Shown here one piece after another: positions 7,361-15,919 of a stretch of 64,000 nucleotides of DNA (position 1 is the stretch's first letter; each line of letters opens with the position of its first letter). The DNA lies in contig CAJTVE010000003.1 of NCBI GenBank assembly GCA_910579655.1, positions 21,472 through 85,471 on the forward strand, given 5' to 3'. The DNA is from an uncultured Allobaculum sp. (lineage in GTDB: Bacteria; Bacillota_I; Bacilli_A; Erysipelotrichales; Erysipelotrichaceae). A program made the position numbers and the translations under genes. Below the pieces are notes generated by a model. It was not told where the DNA came from, did no database searches, and saw only the letters and a program-made list of their open reading frames with translations.

Positions 7361-8323
7361 TCAGCTTTTCCAATGCTTGAGCGCCTCTTGACGATACTGC
7401 CGGGGCGTCATGTGATAAGCTTCCTTAAATTTCGAATAGAAGAAAGTCTGGTTGGAATAGCCGCATTGCGTAGAAATCTCTTCGATCGAGAGATCCGGAC
7501 GCTCAAGCAGCATGCGTTTGATTTTTTCCAGCTTGAGACGGGAGATATGCTGCGAATATGAAAGGCCTGTCTGTTCCTTGAGCAGACTCGTCAGATATAC
7601 CTGGTGAACATGCAGATCAATGGCCATCTGTTTGAGGGAGCAGTTGAGGAAATTCTTTTCCATATACTGCAAAGCCCGCAGAATAATCTGGTTAGAAGGT
7701 GACAGTGAAGTCTGTTCAACCACAGTCTTTCCCGATCCGACCAGATCCATCAGAATCAGCTGCATCATCGTCTCCTTAATTTTCCTTGAATTTCTAGTGG
7801 GATACAGCTGTTCCCAGAGCAGTTCATACAAAAAATTGAGAATGCGTTCGTTTTCGCTGACGTCAAAAACAATATAGTTCATCGATGTGTTACCCGGATT
7901 CAGGGTATTGGCAAAGAAATACGATAACGTATTTTCTTCATCGAGCAGACTGATCAGATACTTCTCGACAAACTCCCTGGACATTGTAAAGTTGATGAGA
8001 ACATCATCTTCACCAAGGACACCGATCGAATGTGTCGTATTGGTGTCAATCAATGTCATCTGGTTCTTTTTCAGCCGCTGCGGCTTGCCGTCAATCACCT
8101 GATCGCATTCTCCTTCAAACATAAAATTCAGTTCAACAAAATCATGAGAATGGTCCGGTGTGGGGGTAAATCGCGGATTGCGGCTGATCACAAAGGACTC
8201 ATCAGAATTGAATTTGTCATATTCCAGATAATCGATCAGTGAAACTCGATACTCAGGCAGATTATGCCGTTCATCGCGCTCATCCAGGCGCATCAGCCTT
8301 TCTTTCAATTGTTGTTCATTCAT
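7361..8323 (-). CDS. AraC family transcriptional regulator
   Basis: A 320-residue regulator. An N-terminal cupin-like effector domain contains PDHSHDFVELNFMFEGE (about residues 56-72). The C-terminal double helix-turn-helix (about 215-315) includes YLTSLLKEQTGLSYSQHISR and the second signature SIEEISTQCGYSNQTFFYSK. This architecture is typical of sugar-responsive activators. It is divergent from the large glycoside hydrolase gene at 8716, which is its probable target. The ATG at 8323 is poorly placed: a perfect AAGGAGG lies about 17 bases upstream, farther than usual. The effector is unknown. Confidence 0.9.
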   Translation of the reverse strand: MNEQQLKERLMRLDERDERHNLPEYRVSLIDYLEYDKFNSDESFVISRNPRFTPTPDHSHDFVELNFMFEGECDQVIDGKPQRLKKNQMTLIDTNTTHSIGVLGEDDVLINFTMSREFVEKYLISLLDEENTLSYFFANTLNPGNTSMNYIVFDVSENERILNFLYELLWEQLYPTRNSRKIKETMMQLILMDLVGSGKTVVEQTSLSPSNQIILRALQYMEKNFLNCSLKQMAIDLHVHQVYLTSLLKEQTGLSYSQHISRLKLEKIKRMLLERPDLSIEEISTQCGYSNQTFFYSKFKEAYHMTPRQYRQEALKHWKS

Positions 8324-8385
8324 ACCTAAAGAATAGCACTACCTCCTTAAAAATAGTCAGTTTTCTTCGTAATTGGTGATATAGA

Positions 8386-8399
8386 TGAAAGCGTTGCCA
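8386..8399. promoter_or_regulatory. cre-like site (CcpA box candidate)
   Basis: TGAAAGCGTTGCCA matches 13 of 14 positions of the Gram-positive cre consensus TGWAANCGNTNWCA. It lies in the control region shared by the AraC regulator and the glycoside hydrolase, where catabolite control would make sense. Confidence 0.4.
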
Positions 8400-8647
8400 G
8401 CTGGTATCCTGATTTTATAAATTAGTCAATGCCAAAACGAAAAGAAAAAAAAGCGATGCTTGCTCAACAAACTCTATCGGTTTGAGTGCCTTTTGGCCTA
8501 AATCTGCCGGTCTGGAAAAAACAAGGCATTTTTGGCGGCTGTCTGTGCCTGCAAGACACAATATTGGTTTTCAGTCTTAAAAGATGATAGAAATCAACTC
8601 GACCGGTCGCAGGCAGAAAAATCTTGTTTCCGGATGAATTTTTATCT

Positions 8648-8666
8648 GATTGCAACGGTTTCAATC
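8648..8666. promoter_or_regulatory. 19-bp imperfect palindrome before the glycoside hydrolase
   Basis: GATTGCAAC, one base, GTTTCAATC: eight of nine arm positions are complementary. It lies about 50 bases upstream of the glycoside hydrolase start and is a candidate operator, for the divergent AraC protein or a LacI-type protein. No clean -10/-35 pair was identified for the hydrolase gene. Confidence 0.4.
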
Positions 8667-8715
8667 GCTTTAAAAGAAGATATGGATCAGTTCAGCTGAT
8701 CCTGAGGAGAGAAAA

Positions 8716-11211
8716 ATGAACGTACTTGACGAACTGAAACAGGATCGATTTGCTTCTCATCTGTGGCCTTTTTTCTGGCAGCATGGTGAAGATACGAAAG
8801 TTCTTGAAGAATATCTCAATGCTATGCAGTCCCAGGGATTGTCCTGCTTTTGTGTGGAGTCCCGTCCCCATCCCGATTTTCTCCAGGAAGGCTGGTGGAA
8901 AACGATGGACTTTCTGGTGGAGGAAGCCAGAAAAAGAGGAATGAAATTCTGGATTCTGGATGATGCCAAGTTTCCAACCGGCTATGCGAATGGCCAGGTT
9001 CCGGATTCGCTGAAAAAGCGCTATCTCCAGATTCATCAGTACGACCTGCTCAGTCAGGGCTTTCCCATCGAACAGGATCTGTCCGTTCCAGCTCGGGTCA
9101 TGGAATTTATCAAGGATCCCCGACACCGAAACGATCAGATTGAAAAAGTAATTCTGGCAAGGCATTTGACTGCAGGCGTAATTGACTGGTCTACTCTGAA
9201 AGAGATCACCGACCAGGTCAGCGATCGTACGCTCCGGCTTGATCTTGAAAAAGGATATTATTCCCTGTTTGTAGTCTACCAGACTGCAGCTGGAGCCGAG
9301 GAGTCGACCAGAGACTATCTCGATCCGATGAATCCCAAAGCCACTCAGGTTTTAATTGACACTGTTTATGAACCCCACTATGCCCGTTATAAAGACGAAT
9401 ACGGAAAGACCATTCAGGGAATGTTTTCTGATGAACCTCGATTTGGCAATGTGAAAGGTCCGTATGAAGTCATCGGTGTTTCCGACATGCCGCTGCCCTT
9501 TAATGAATACGTCCGCCAGGCTTTAAAACAAGAGCTTGCACCCGAAGAGTGGGTGTACTTATTCAAAGGCAATACCGACCGGGCTAAGGATGTCCGGGCC
9601 TTGTATATGGGAATTGTTTCCGATTTGTTTGGCCGCCACTTCTCAAAAGTTCTAGGAGACTGGTGCAGAGCACATGGCATTTTGTATATCGGCCATCTGA
9701 TTGAAGACAATGAAGCTCATGCCCGCCTTGGCTATGGACCTGGCCATTACTTTAAAGCCATCAATGGCTTCGATATGGCCGGCATCGATATTATCGGCGG
9801 CCAGGTTGTTCCGGGCATGGATTTCCATCATGATGCCTATATGACTGGCGGCAGCTGTGGTGATTTTTTCCATTATACACTCCCGCGTCTGGCCGCTTCC
9901 GAAGCCAAACTCAATCCGGCAAAAAAAGGGCGCGTGATGTGTGAGGCCTTTGGGGCCTATGGCTGGAGTGAAGGGCTGAAGATGATGAAATGGATCACTG
10001 ACTTCATGATCAGTCACGGGATCAACTACATTGTTCCCCACGCGTTTGACCCCAAAAAATTTCCCGACTGGGACTGCCCACCGCATTTCTATGCTCATGG
10101 CATGAATCCACAGTTTAAACACTTTGGCGTCTGGAGCCGCTATGCCGACCGTCTGGCTCATTTATTTAGTGACGGTACGCATCCAAGCCGGATTGGTGTT
10201 CTCTATCATGCGGTTGGCGAATGGAGCGGCAACAAGGGAAAAGATACTCCGATTCTTAAAGTTCTGGAACAAAACCAGGTGGATGGTACGCTGATCAGTG
10301 AAGATTACTTAAAACAGGCCCGAGTTGAAGGAGATCAGTATATCATTGGAAACAATCGCTTTGACCTGCTGATCATCCCGGCAGCTTCCTACTTGCCCGC
10401 GTGGCTCAATGAACAAATTGCCCGGATTCCAAACGTGGTTTTTGTGGACGAAAAACCGGCGAATTATTTGGGAAGTGGTTCTGTTGTTTTCTTAGACGAA
10501 CTTGGAAAACTGATTCGTCCCTATCAGGAAGTTGTTCCAGCCGATCAAGTTCCTTCCCTGCACGTCTGGGCCTGCCAAAAAGAGGATGGACAGGTGTATT
10601 TCCTGATGAATACCAGTGTCATCGACACAATCGATGCAGCCATTGAAGTCGAAAATGCCGAAAAGCTTGCCAGCTATGATGCCTTTACCAATACTGTAAA
10701 AGCTCTGCCACGCACCGATGATGGCCAGATTCTTGTTCATCTGGAACCCTTCGAATCACTGATTCTCGTTGAGGACGATCCGGATGAAGAACCTATTGAA
10801 GCTGGCGAAAAGATCGCAGTCATTGAAAAAGGTCTTGTGCGCAAGAAACCTTTCAATACAGATCCCTTTGGTCCTGCAACAGCCACTGATTTCCAGGATC
10901 TGAGCCTGGAAGATCCGAGATTTTCCGGCACCCTCCTGTATCAGTTCACCCTGCCTGAAGACTTTAAATCCGGCATTCTCCATCTGCCACAGGCTTTTGA
11001 AACCGTAACGGTAACAGTGGATGGAAAGGAGCAGACCCGGATCGCCCCGCCTTATTACTTTGTCCTCAAAGAGATTAAAGATCCGCATGTACAAGTTGAA
11101 GTCATTACAACTCTTGCCCGCAGCCAGCGCGAACTGTTCTCGCAGTTTATCCCAAGTGAACCCATCGGACTTTGTGGCGCACCTGAATTGTATTCCATTC
11201 AATCCAGATAA
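8716..11211 (+). CDS. Large cytoplasmic glycoside hydrolase, GH106-like
   Basis: An 831-residue protein without a signal peptide, so it probably acts on imported oligosaccharides. The N-terminal TIM-barrel-like part shows RPHPDF, EGWWKTMDFLVEEARKRGMK and WILDDAKFPTGYANG, a pattern I associate with GH106 (alpha-L-rhamnosidase-like) proteins. Acidic motifs include FSDEPRFG and CEAFGAYGW. The middle (about 480-590) resembles a glutamine-amidotransferase-like domain, and the C-terminus (about 735-800) looks like a galactose-binding beta-sandwich. A GAGGAGAG site precedes the ATG. It is divergent from the AraC regulator. The exact substrate is unknown and the family call is moderate. Confidence 0.7.
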   Translation: MNVLDELKQDRFASHLWPFFWQHGEDTKVLEEYLNAMQSQGLSCFCVESRPHPDFLQEGWWKTMDFLVEEARKRGMKFWILDDAKFPTGYANGQVPDSLKKRYLQIHQYDLLSQGFPIEQDLSVPARVMEFIKDPRHRNDQIEKVILARHLTAGVIDWSTLKEITDQVSDRTLRLDLEKGYYSLFVVYQTAAGAEESTRDYLDPMNPKATQVLIDTVYEPHYARYKDEYGKTIQGMFSDEPRFGNVKGPYEVIGVSDMPLPFNEYVRQALKQELAPEEWVYLFKGNTDRAKDVRALYMGIVSDLFGRHFSKVLGDWCRAHGILYIGHLIEDNEAHARLGYGPGHYFKAINGFDMAGIDIIGGQVVPGMDFHHDAYMTGGSCGDFFHYTLPRLAASEAKLNPAKKGRVMCEAFGAYGWSEGLKMMKWITDFMISHGINYIVPHAFDPKKFPDWDCPPHFYAHGMNPQFKHFGVWSRYADRLAHLFSDGTHPSRIGVLYHAVGEWSGNKGKDTPILKVLEQNQVDGTLISEDYLKQARVEGDQYIIGNNRFDLLIIPAASYLPAWLNEQIARIPNVVFVDEKPANYLGSGSVVFLDELGKLIRPYQEVVPADQVPSLHVWACQKEDGQVYFLMNTSVIDTIDAAIEVENAEKLASYDAFTNTVKALPRTDDGQILVHLEPFESLILVEDDPDEEPIEAGEKIAVIEKGLVRKKPFNTDPFGPATATDFQDLSLEDPRFSGTLLYQFTLPEDFKSGILHLPQAFETVTVTVDGKEQTRIAPPYYFVLKEIKDPHVQVEVITTLARSQRELFSQFIPSEPIGLCGAPELYSIQSR

Positions 11212-11341
11212 GCTTGCACAGACAATACAGAACAGCAGACTCACCTCCAGATCGATCTTTCAATTCAAACCTGTCTTATGTCTTATATCTCATCAATTTC
11301 AGGCTCTGCTCTTTTTCCTTCCAATCTTTTTGTTTCCATCA

Positions 11342-11368
11342 AACCAGCTGTCTTGCAGCTGGTTTTTT
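11342..11368 (+). terminator. Terminator of the glycoside hydrolase gene
   Basis: AACCAGCTG pairs with CAGCTGGTT over a 5-base loop, followed by a T-run, about 130 bases after the stop codon. Confidence 0.85.
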
Positions 11369-11496
11369 CAGTGCCCCATACCAAGCCACGCAAAAAAAAG
11401 ATACCAGTCGCCAGATCAGGGATCACCAGGACAGGTATCTTCATGGAGTTGAAAATCAGGATTTGGAAGTCTGATCCAGCGACCTTCGGTTCTGGA

Positions 11497-12210
11497 TTAT
11501 TCTTCTACAGTTTCAGTTGTTTCTTCGACAACACTGGCAGGAGTCTTTTCAACTTGAATTTGCTTCGAATTTAAGTCAGCAATTTCCGAATCAATGAAGG
11601 CTGCGACGGCTTTTGCATCGTCTTCATTTTCATCGAGGTAGACTTTGGAGTAGAGGGTAGATTTGCCATTTTGTTTCAAGTACGCCAGTCTGGCAATCTT
11701 TTCAGCCATCCCTTTTTCATCGCGACGGAAAATCGTCAGATTCTGATTCAGGAAATGAATATCGCTTTTGCGAACTTCAGGAATGGAATTGAGGATCATA
11801 TCCAGATCAGAGAAGAAGCACAGCTCACTGACTGATCCATTAGTGACGATCACACTATAATTGCCTAAGGTACCCGCTTCTTTCATGCCAGAAAGAATCA
11901 TGGATTCAAATTCGCTGGCACGGCTTAAAAAGGAAACCCCTTCATAGCAGAATTCGCCAGTTGTTTCTTCATTACCGGCTGCAACCTGAATGATTTCTGT
12001 TTCCTGTTTCTTTTTGGATTTTTTAGCGTCAGATGTACGGACTACCCACAGATACAGATCTTCATCGATAAGATCCTTGCTGGAAGCCATCGTGTCGAGC
12101 AGACTGTTGAGCTGATTGACTGCATCACTAAGGCTGGTATATTTACGGTTGTTGAAGATAACAACCGAATCACTCTCGGGAGCTCCGATGCGAATTTCAT
12201 AAAACTTCAT
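11497..12210 (-). CDS. Conserved hypothetical protein (237 aa)
   Basis: A soluble protein starting MKFYEIRIGAPESDSVVIFN, with a Lys-rich linker near residues 62-70 (KKSKKKQETE) and an acidic, Thr/Val-rich tail ending VVEETTETVEE. No signal peptide, membrane segment or catalytic motif was recognised. The body has mixed alpha/beta hydrophobicity. It is monocistronic, between the glycoside hydrolase and the DAHP synthase, on the opposite strand to both, with a short AGGT ribosome binding site. I do not recognise the family. Confidence 0.75.
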   Translation of the reverse strand: MKFYEIRIGAPESDSVVIFNNRKYTSLSDAVNQLNSLLDTMASSKDLIDEDLYLWVVRTSDAKKSKKKQETEIIQVAAGNEETTGEFCYEGVSFLSRASEFESMILSGMKEAGTLGNYSVIVTNGSVSELCFFSDLDMILNSIPEVRKSDIHFLNQNLTIFRRDEKGMAEKIARLAYLKQNGKSTLYSKVYLDENEDDAKAVAAFIDSEIADLNSKQIQVEKTPASVVEETTETVEE

Positions 12211-12561
12211 TAAAAAACCTCACATTCATTTCTATTTTCTGGGCAGTGGACCTGCAATGTTCAAAAAACGATTTCAGATTGAAAGGTCCATCGCAACGAT
12301 TCTACCATAAATACAGAAATGATGACTATCCCTGCTGGTCGATGAATGCAGTTTCCAAAACTTCAGACTTCAGTCTGTTATTGTCGTCACTATTTATACG
12401 AACAGAATTAGCTCTTTTGCCTCGTTTTTGATCACGATCTGTTCTGTCAGACGAACTGGAGCCTGAATACGAATCTGTTCAGAATGAGTAAACAGCATGA
12501 AAGCAAAGGGAGGGATGAGAATCTGAAAATAATCAAAAACGTTTTCAGAAAATTTTTGCGA

Positions 12562-12575
12562 AGAAAGCGTTTTCA
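12562..12575. promoter_or_regulatory. cre-like site upstream of the DAHP synthase
   Basis: AGAAAGCGTTTTCA matches 13 of 14 cre positions. A related ACGTTTTCAGA lies about 30 bases upstream, so CGTTTTCAGA occurs twice. The gap 12211-12676 otherwise holds only the IR at 12603 and the promoter described with the DAHP synthase. Confidence 0.35.
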
Positions 12576-12602
12576 GATTTCGCGTTGTCTGTCTCTTGCG
12601 AC

Positions 12603-12616
12603 ATTGTTCACACAAT
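12603..12616. promoter_or_regulatory. Perfect 14-bp palindrome in the DAHP synthase promoter
   Basis: ATTGT-TCAC-ACAAT occupies the position expected for the -35 element upstream of the extended -10 TGGTATACT (12630-12638). This is a natural place for a repressor operator. The regulator is unknown. Confidence 0.4.
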
Positions 12617-12676
12617 CCTGCAATGACGATGGTATACTGAATGGCAGTCTATTCAATAACGGAAAGTGAGAGTTTT

Positions 12677-13732
12677 ATGTCAATTCATATTAATCATTCC
12701 CTGCCGGATCCAGAAGTGCTCAAGCAGGAAATTCCAATGTCTGAACACGCGAAGATGATTAAAGCGAAACGCGATCAGGAAATCCGCGATATTTTTGAAA
12801 GCAAAGACAACCGGTTTATCGTCATTGTCGGGCCCTGCTCAGCTGATAACGAAGAAAGCGTACTGGAGTATTGTCATAAGCTGGCCAACCTGAATGAAGT
12901 GGTTAAGGACCGGCTGATGATCATCCCCCGTGTTTACACCAATAAACCAAGAACCACCGGGGATGGCTACAAAGGGATGCTTCACCAGCCAGATCCGAAT
13001 GCTGAACCAGATCTGCTTGAAGGGCTGAAATCAATCCGGAAAATGCATTTACGCGTTCTTGAAGAAACCGGCCTCTCTACAGCCGATGAAATGTTATATC
13101 CAGAAAACCGTTCCTTTTTAGATGATGTGCTTTCCTATGAGGCCGTAGGGGCTCGTTCTGTTGAAAATCAGCAGCATCGTCTGGTCGCTTCCGGCATTGA
13201 CATTCCTGTTGGCATGAAAAACCCGACCTCCGGTGATTTTTCAGTCATGATGAATTCCGTCACAGCTGCCCAGCACCCGCATCGCTTCATTTATCGCAGC
13301 AACGATGTTCAGACCGATGGCAACCCGCTGGCTCATGTCATCTTACGCGGCGGCGTAGATAAATATGGAAAGACAATTCCAAACTATCACTATGAAGACC
13401 TGAAAATTGTCAGCGACCTGTACAAAAAAGCCGGCCTGAAAAATCCAGCCGTCATCGTCGATGCCAACCATTCCAACTCGGATAAGAAATACAAAGAACA
13501 GATCCGGATCTGTATGGATGTCATGCATAACCGCAAATACCATCCGGAAATTCGCGAACTGGTCAAAGGGGTCATGATTGAATCTTACCTGCTGGAAGGC
13601 CGTCAGGATATCTGTGAAGATTATGTCAAAGGCAAATCCATCACTGATCCGTGTCTTGGCTGGGAAGACACCAAAAAGCTGATTCTGGATATTTATGCCA
13701 GAACCAAAGAATGTCTGCCCGAAGAAAACTGA
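12677..13732 (+). CDS. aroF: 3-deoxy-7-phosphoheptulonate synthase, class I (AroF/G/H type)
   Basis: It condenses phosphoenolpyruvate and erythrose 4-phosphate in the first step of the shikimate pathway. At 351 residues it matches the E. coli AroF/G/H type rather than the AroA(Q) type. Visible motifs are IVGPCSADN (metal and PEP site), RVYTNKPRTTGDGYKG, GMKNPTSGD, LRGG and IVDANHSNSDKK (metal-binding His). The start at 12677 is preferred to an upstream in-frame ATG because GTGAG precedes it and MSIHIN is a normal N-terminus. Expression starts from an extended -10 (TGGTATACT). No other aromatic-pathway gene is nearby. Confidence 0.95.
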   Translation: MSIHINHSLPDPEVLKQEIPMSEHAKMIKAKRDQEIRDIFESKDNRFIVIVGPCSADNEESVLEYCHKLANLNEVVKDRLMIIPRVYTNKPRTTGDGYKGMLHQPDPNAEPDLLEGLKSIRKMHLRVLEETGLSTADEMLYPENRSFLDDVLSYEAVGARSVENQQHRLVASGIDIPVGMKNPTSGDFSVMMNSVTAAQHPHRFIYRSNDVQTDGNPLAHVILRGGVDKYGKTIPNYHYEDLKIVSDLYKKAGLKNPAVIVDANHSNSDKKYKEQIRICMDVMHNRKYHPEIRELVKGVMIESYLLEGRQDICEDYVKGKSITDPCLGWEDTKKLILDIYARTKECLPEEN

Positions 13733-13799
13733 TTTTCTTTGTGGCAGACTCTTTGTTGAAATTACCCGCCATCCCCAAAAAAGCATCGCCCAATCCCTG

Positions 13800-13831
13800 C
13801 CGGAACCTGTTGCCCAGATTCCGGTTTTTTT
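13800..13831 (+). terminator. Terminator of the DAHP synthase gene
   Basis: CCGGAA pairs with TTCCGG over a 13-base loop, followed by seven T. Confidence 0.85.
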
Positions 13832-13833
13832 GC

Positions 13834-13860
13834 GAAAAAAAATCCTGCTCAAGGCAGGAA
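13834..13860 (-). terminator. Terminator of the leftward 157-aa gene
   Basis: On the minus strand CCTGC, a 5-base loop and GCAGG are followed by about eight T. It lies back to back with the DAHP synthase terminator. Confidence 0.8.
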
Positions 13861-13885
13861 ATAAATCTTAAGTCTAAAAAACATC

Positions 13886-14359
13886 TCAGGCATTCAGACC
13901 TGCTGGATAACGGTTTCGTAATGAATCCGTAATCATCTGCCAGCTTTTTTCTGACTGTTCTGGGGTTTTCTTGGCCCACTTGCCAAAGTAAGGAATAAAC
14001 CCCAGATGACTGGCCTGAGCGATCAGATCCAGATCTGTCTCGCTCAGCCGGATATACAGAGGATACTTACCAGGTATCTGGTCATAAGCAATCGCCAGAC
14101 GGCTGATGACGGCTTCAAACAGATCCAGCTTCGTTCTGGCATCACATCTGCGAACGTCAAAGAGAATTGCAGGCCGGTCCATTCCAAAATCATCTTCATC
14201 TTTCCAGGAAGCATAGGCGGCAGGCTGCTGGTCGACCAGCACAGAAAGCCCAGCTGGATCCTGATCGATTTCCCAGTTGCCTGGCAGACAACTGGCCTTA
14301 AAAAAAGTCCGTCTTGGAAGGATCATCAGAATTTCATTGTTTAAATCTCGGTCTTCCAT
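13886..14359 (-). CDS. Hypothetical protein (157 aa), weak GNAT-like features
   Basis: A soluble protein starting MEDRDLNNEILMILPRRTFF. The middle (PAAYASWKDEDDFGMDRPAI) and the end (IAQASHLGFIPYFGKW) recall the strand pattern and the A-x-x-LGF ending of GNAT acetyltransferases, but the acetyl-CoA pyrophosphate loop (Q/RxxGxG/A) is not evident. It could be a degenerate member or an unrelated fold. It is monocistronic with its own terminator, convergent with the DAHP synthase. Confidence 0.65.
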   Translation of the reverse strand: MEDRDLNNEILMILPRRTFFKASCLPGNWEIDQDPAGLSVLVDQQPAAYASWKDEDDFGMDRPAILFDVRRCDARTKLDLFEAVISRLAIAYDQIPGKYPLYIRLSETDLDLIAQASHLGFIPYFGKWAKKTPEQSEKSWQMITDSLRNRYPAGLNA

Positions 14360-14616
14360 AATTGTCTATACCTTTCTGTTAAATGCGTATATACCTTAGC
14401 ACATTCAGGGTTCGTCCCTGTCCGTAGTCTGCCATTTTTCAAAATGATGTCAAAATTCTGTCTGAAACTTTTACAAAAAACTAGTCGAAAACGCTTTCTC
14501 AAAATCGCTTTACACGCTTCTACCGATTTCTTATCGAAAACAGTTACAGCTGCCTTATTGACAATATTGTCTCACCCGGAACACCATTTTACTTTTTCTG
14601 GCAGAAACCATAAAAA

Positions 14617-14646
14617 AACCGGTCGATCAATGCCAGGCCGATTTTT
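14617..14646. terminator. Stem-loop with T-run upstream of the C_GCAxxG gene
   Basis: AACCGGTC pairs with GGCCGATT (one mismatch, one G-U) and is flanked by seven A and five T, so it could terminate either way. The remaining 14360-14616 has no supported gene; an 11-fold T/A-rich tract there contains a cre-like GAAAACGCTTTC near 14484. Confidence 0.4.
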
Positions 14647-14734
14647 CTGGAAAGTAAGGGACTGAATCACATTATAATATTGAAGTTCGGTTCACTGCCA
14701 AGATGACCGACAAATTTTGAAAGGAATGTATGAA

Positions 14735-15214
14735 ATGTCCGAAACTTTATTAGAAAGAAATGTAAAGCATCATTATTTAGAAAACAACTACAACTGCGCT
14801 GAGACGATGATCCAGGCGTGCAATGACACCTTCAAGTTAGATCTGCCTGCTTTCGCATATCGAATGCTTTCGGGCTTTGGAAGCGGGCTGTATACAGGGA
14901 ATGTATGCGGCGCCCTGGTGGGCTGTACATCTGCTCTGTCGTTGATGATGGTGGAAACGCGTGCCCACGATACAGAACATCTTCCCTATGCTCAGCGCCT
15001 TCTGGTTCGAAATTTTCGAAATCTGCTTGGCGAAACCCAGTGCGCCCGACTCAAAGCCGTTCACCACACCAAAGAACAACGCTGCCTGCCAACCTGCCTT
15101 CTGGCCGCCCAAGCGATGACCCAGACCGTGAACCAGCTCCAGCAGGAGGGCCTGCTCAAACAGGAATACGATTTTTCAAAATGGATGACGGATGAACAGG
15201 CGAAGTCGGAGTGA
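14735..15214 (+). CDS. C_GCAxxG_C_C family redox protein
   Basis: A 159-residue protein with the family's Cys pattern: NCAET near the N-terminus, then GFGSGLYTGNVCGALVGC (about residues 45-62), and later Cys at QCARL and RCLPTC. The family (also called split-Soret/DUF5714-like) is thought to bind a metal or redox cofactor and often accompanies anaerobic metabolism; the function is not defined. The start at 14735 gives good spacing to AAAGGA at 14720-14725, whereas an upstream ATG at 14726 would be too close. A TATAAT (14673-14678) precedes it. It is monocistronic. Confidence 0.85.
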   Translation: MSETLLERNVKHHYLENNYNCAETMIQACNDTFKLDLPAFAYRMLSGFGSGLYTGNVCGALVGCTSALSLMMVETRAHDTEHLPYAQRLLVRNFRNLLGETQCARLKAVHHTKEQRCLPTCLLAAQAMTQTVNQLQQEGLLKQEYDFSKWMTDEQAKSE

Positions 15215-15919
15215 AGAAAGAAAAGAAAGGCTGAAAAAACTCAATGGCGCACTCCAGCCAGAAAGTCTCTAAGGATCAGTTAGATAGTAGTCCCCAATAA
15301 ACAGGCAATTGGTTCTCTTTATATAACGCAGAATATAACGCCGAAATCATGGCTGCCTGTAGGGGGGATTTCTTTGCTGTTTGTGCAATTTAATCATCTA
15401 GCTGTTACTATTGTCTCTGGCGAGCCGAATCTGACATTTACACTGGCTCCCAAGACCAAGTAATCTGGCTGCTCCCGGTAGAGTTGGAGAGCCTAAAAAA
15501 GCACATATCAAAAAAGCTCTAAACCAATTATGTGAACCGAAAATCCACACAATGGTTTAGAGCCAGCGATTTAAAAACCACTTACAATTTTAGAATACCA
15601 AAAAAGGATAGTACGAAATTACATGCGGCTGTCCTTGTTCGTTAAAGAGTGAGAATGGGCATCGACTGTTGACTGATTCTGGATCAGGGCTTCATCAATG
15701 CGATGAGTCGCTTTGCACCTGCACCAAAGCGAAGAGGCAATGGCGCTGGAGCGGATGTTAGACAGAAATTTTCTGCCTTTCACTCTTTTTTCACTCTCTA
15801 TATTTTCTGGTCTGTTTTCAGCAAAATAGACCAATATCGTCCGCCAAAATACCCCAGGCCTGCGATTTTCACAGTTGGTATTCGCAGCTGACCATGCTAT
15901 TTCTTTGCTGGATCAAAAT
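15215..15919. other. Long intergenic region, possibly a decayed element
   Basis: About 700 bases without a convincing gene. A frame without any start codon is open from about 15286 to 15465 and ends LTFTLAPKTK-stop, which could be a remnant. A leftward 71-codon frame (15619-15834) has no ribosome binding site and no recognisable family. A long AT-rich hairpin at 15516-15563 is listed separately. Together these could be the debris of an insertion sequence, but I cannot name one. Confidence 0.3.
15510..15563 (-). terminator. Long stem-loop with U-tract (minus strand)
   Basis: GCTCTAAACCA pairs perfectly with TGGTTTAGAGC, and the stem continues imperfectly (TATGTG with CACACA) towards an 11-base loop. 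On the minus strand it is followed by six T. It has terminator form, yet no gene on that strand ends here; it may instead be the end of a decayed mobile element. Confidence 0.5.

Noticed and set aside
14444-14665. 73-codon rightward frame before the C_GCAxxG gene
   Set aside because: It crosses a terminator-like hairpin and has no ribosome binding site or family match.
15516-15563. GGTTTAGAGC-like hairpin suggesting a tracrRNA or CRISPR repeat
   Set aside because: There is no repeat array, no cas gene and the second arm belongs to the same hairpin, so a CRISPR link is not supported.
15619-15834. Leftward 71-codon frame
   Set aside because: No ribosome binding site, no family resemblance and odd amino-acid composition; probably chance.
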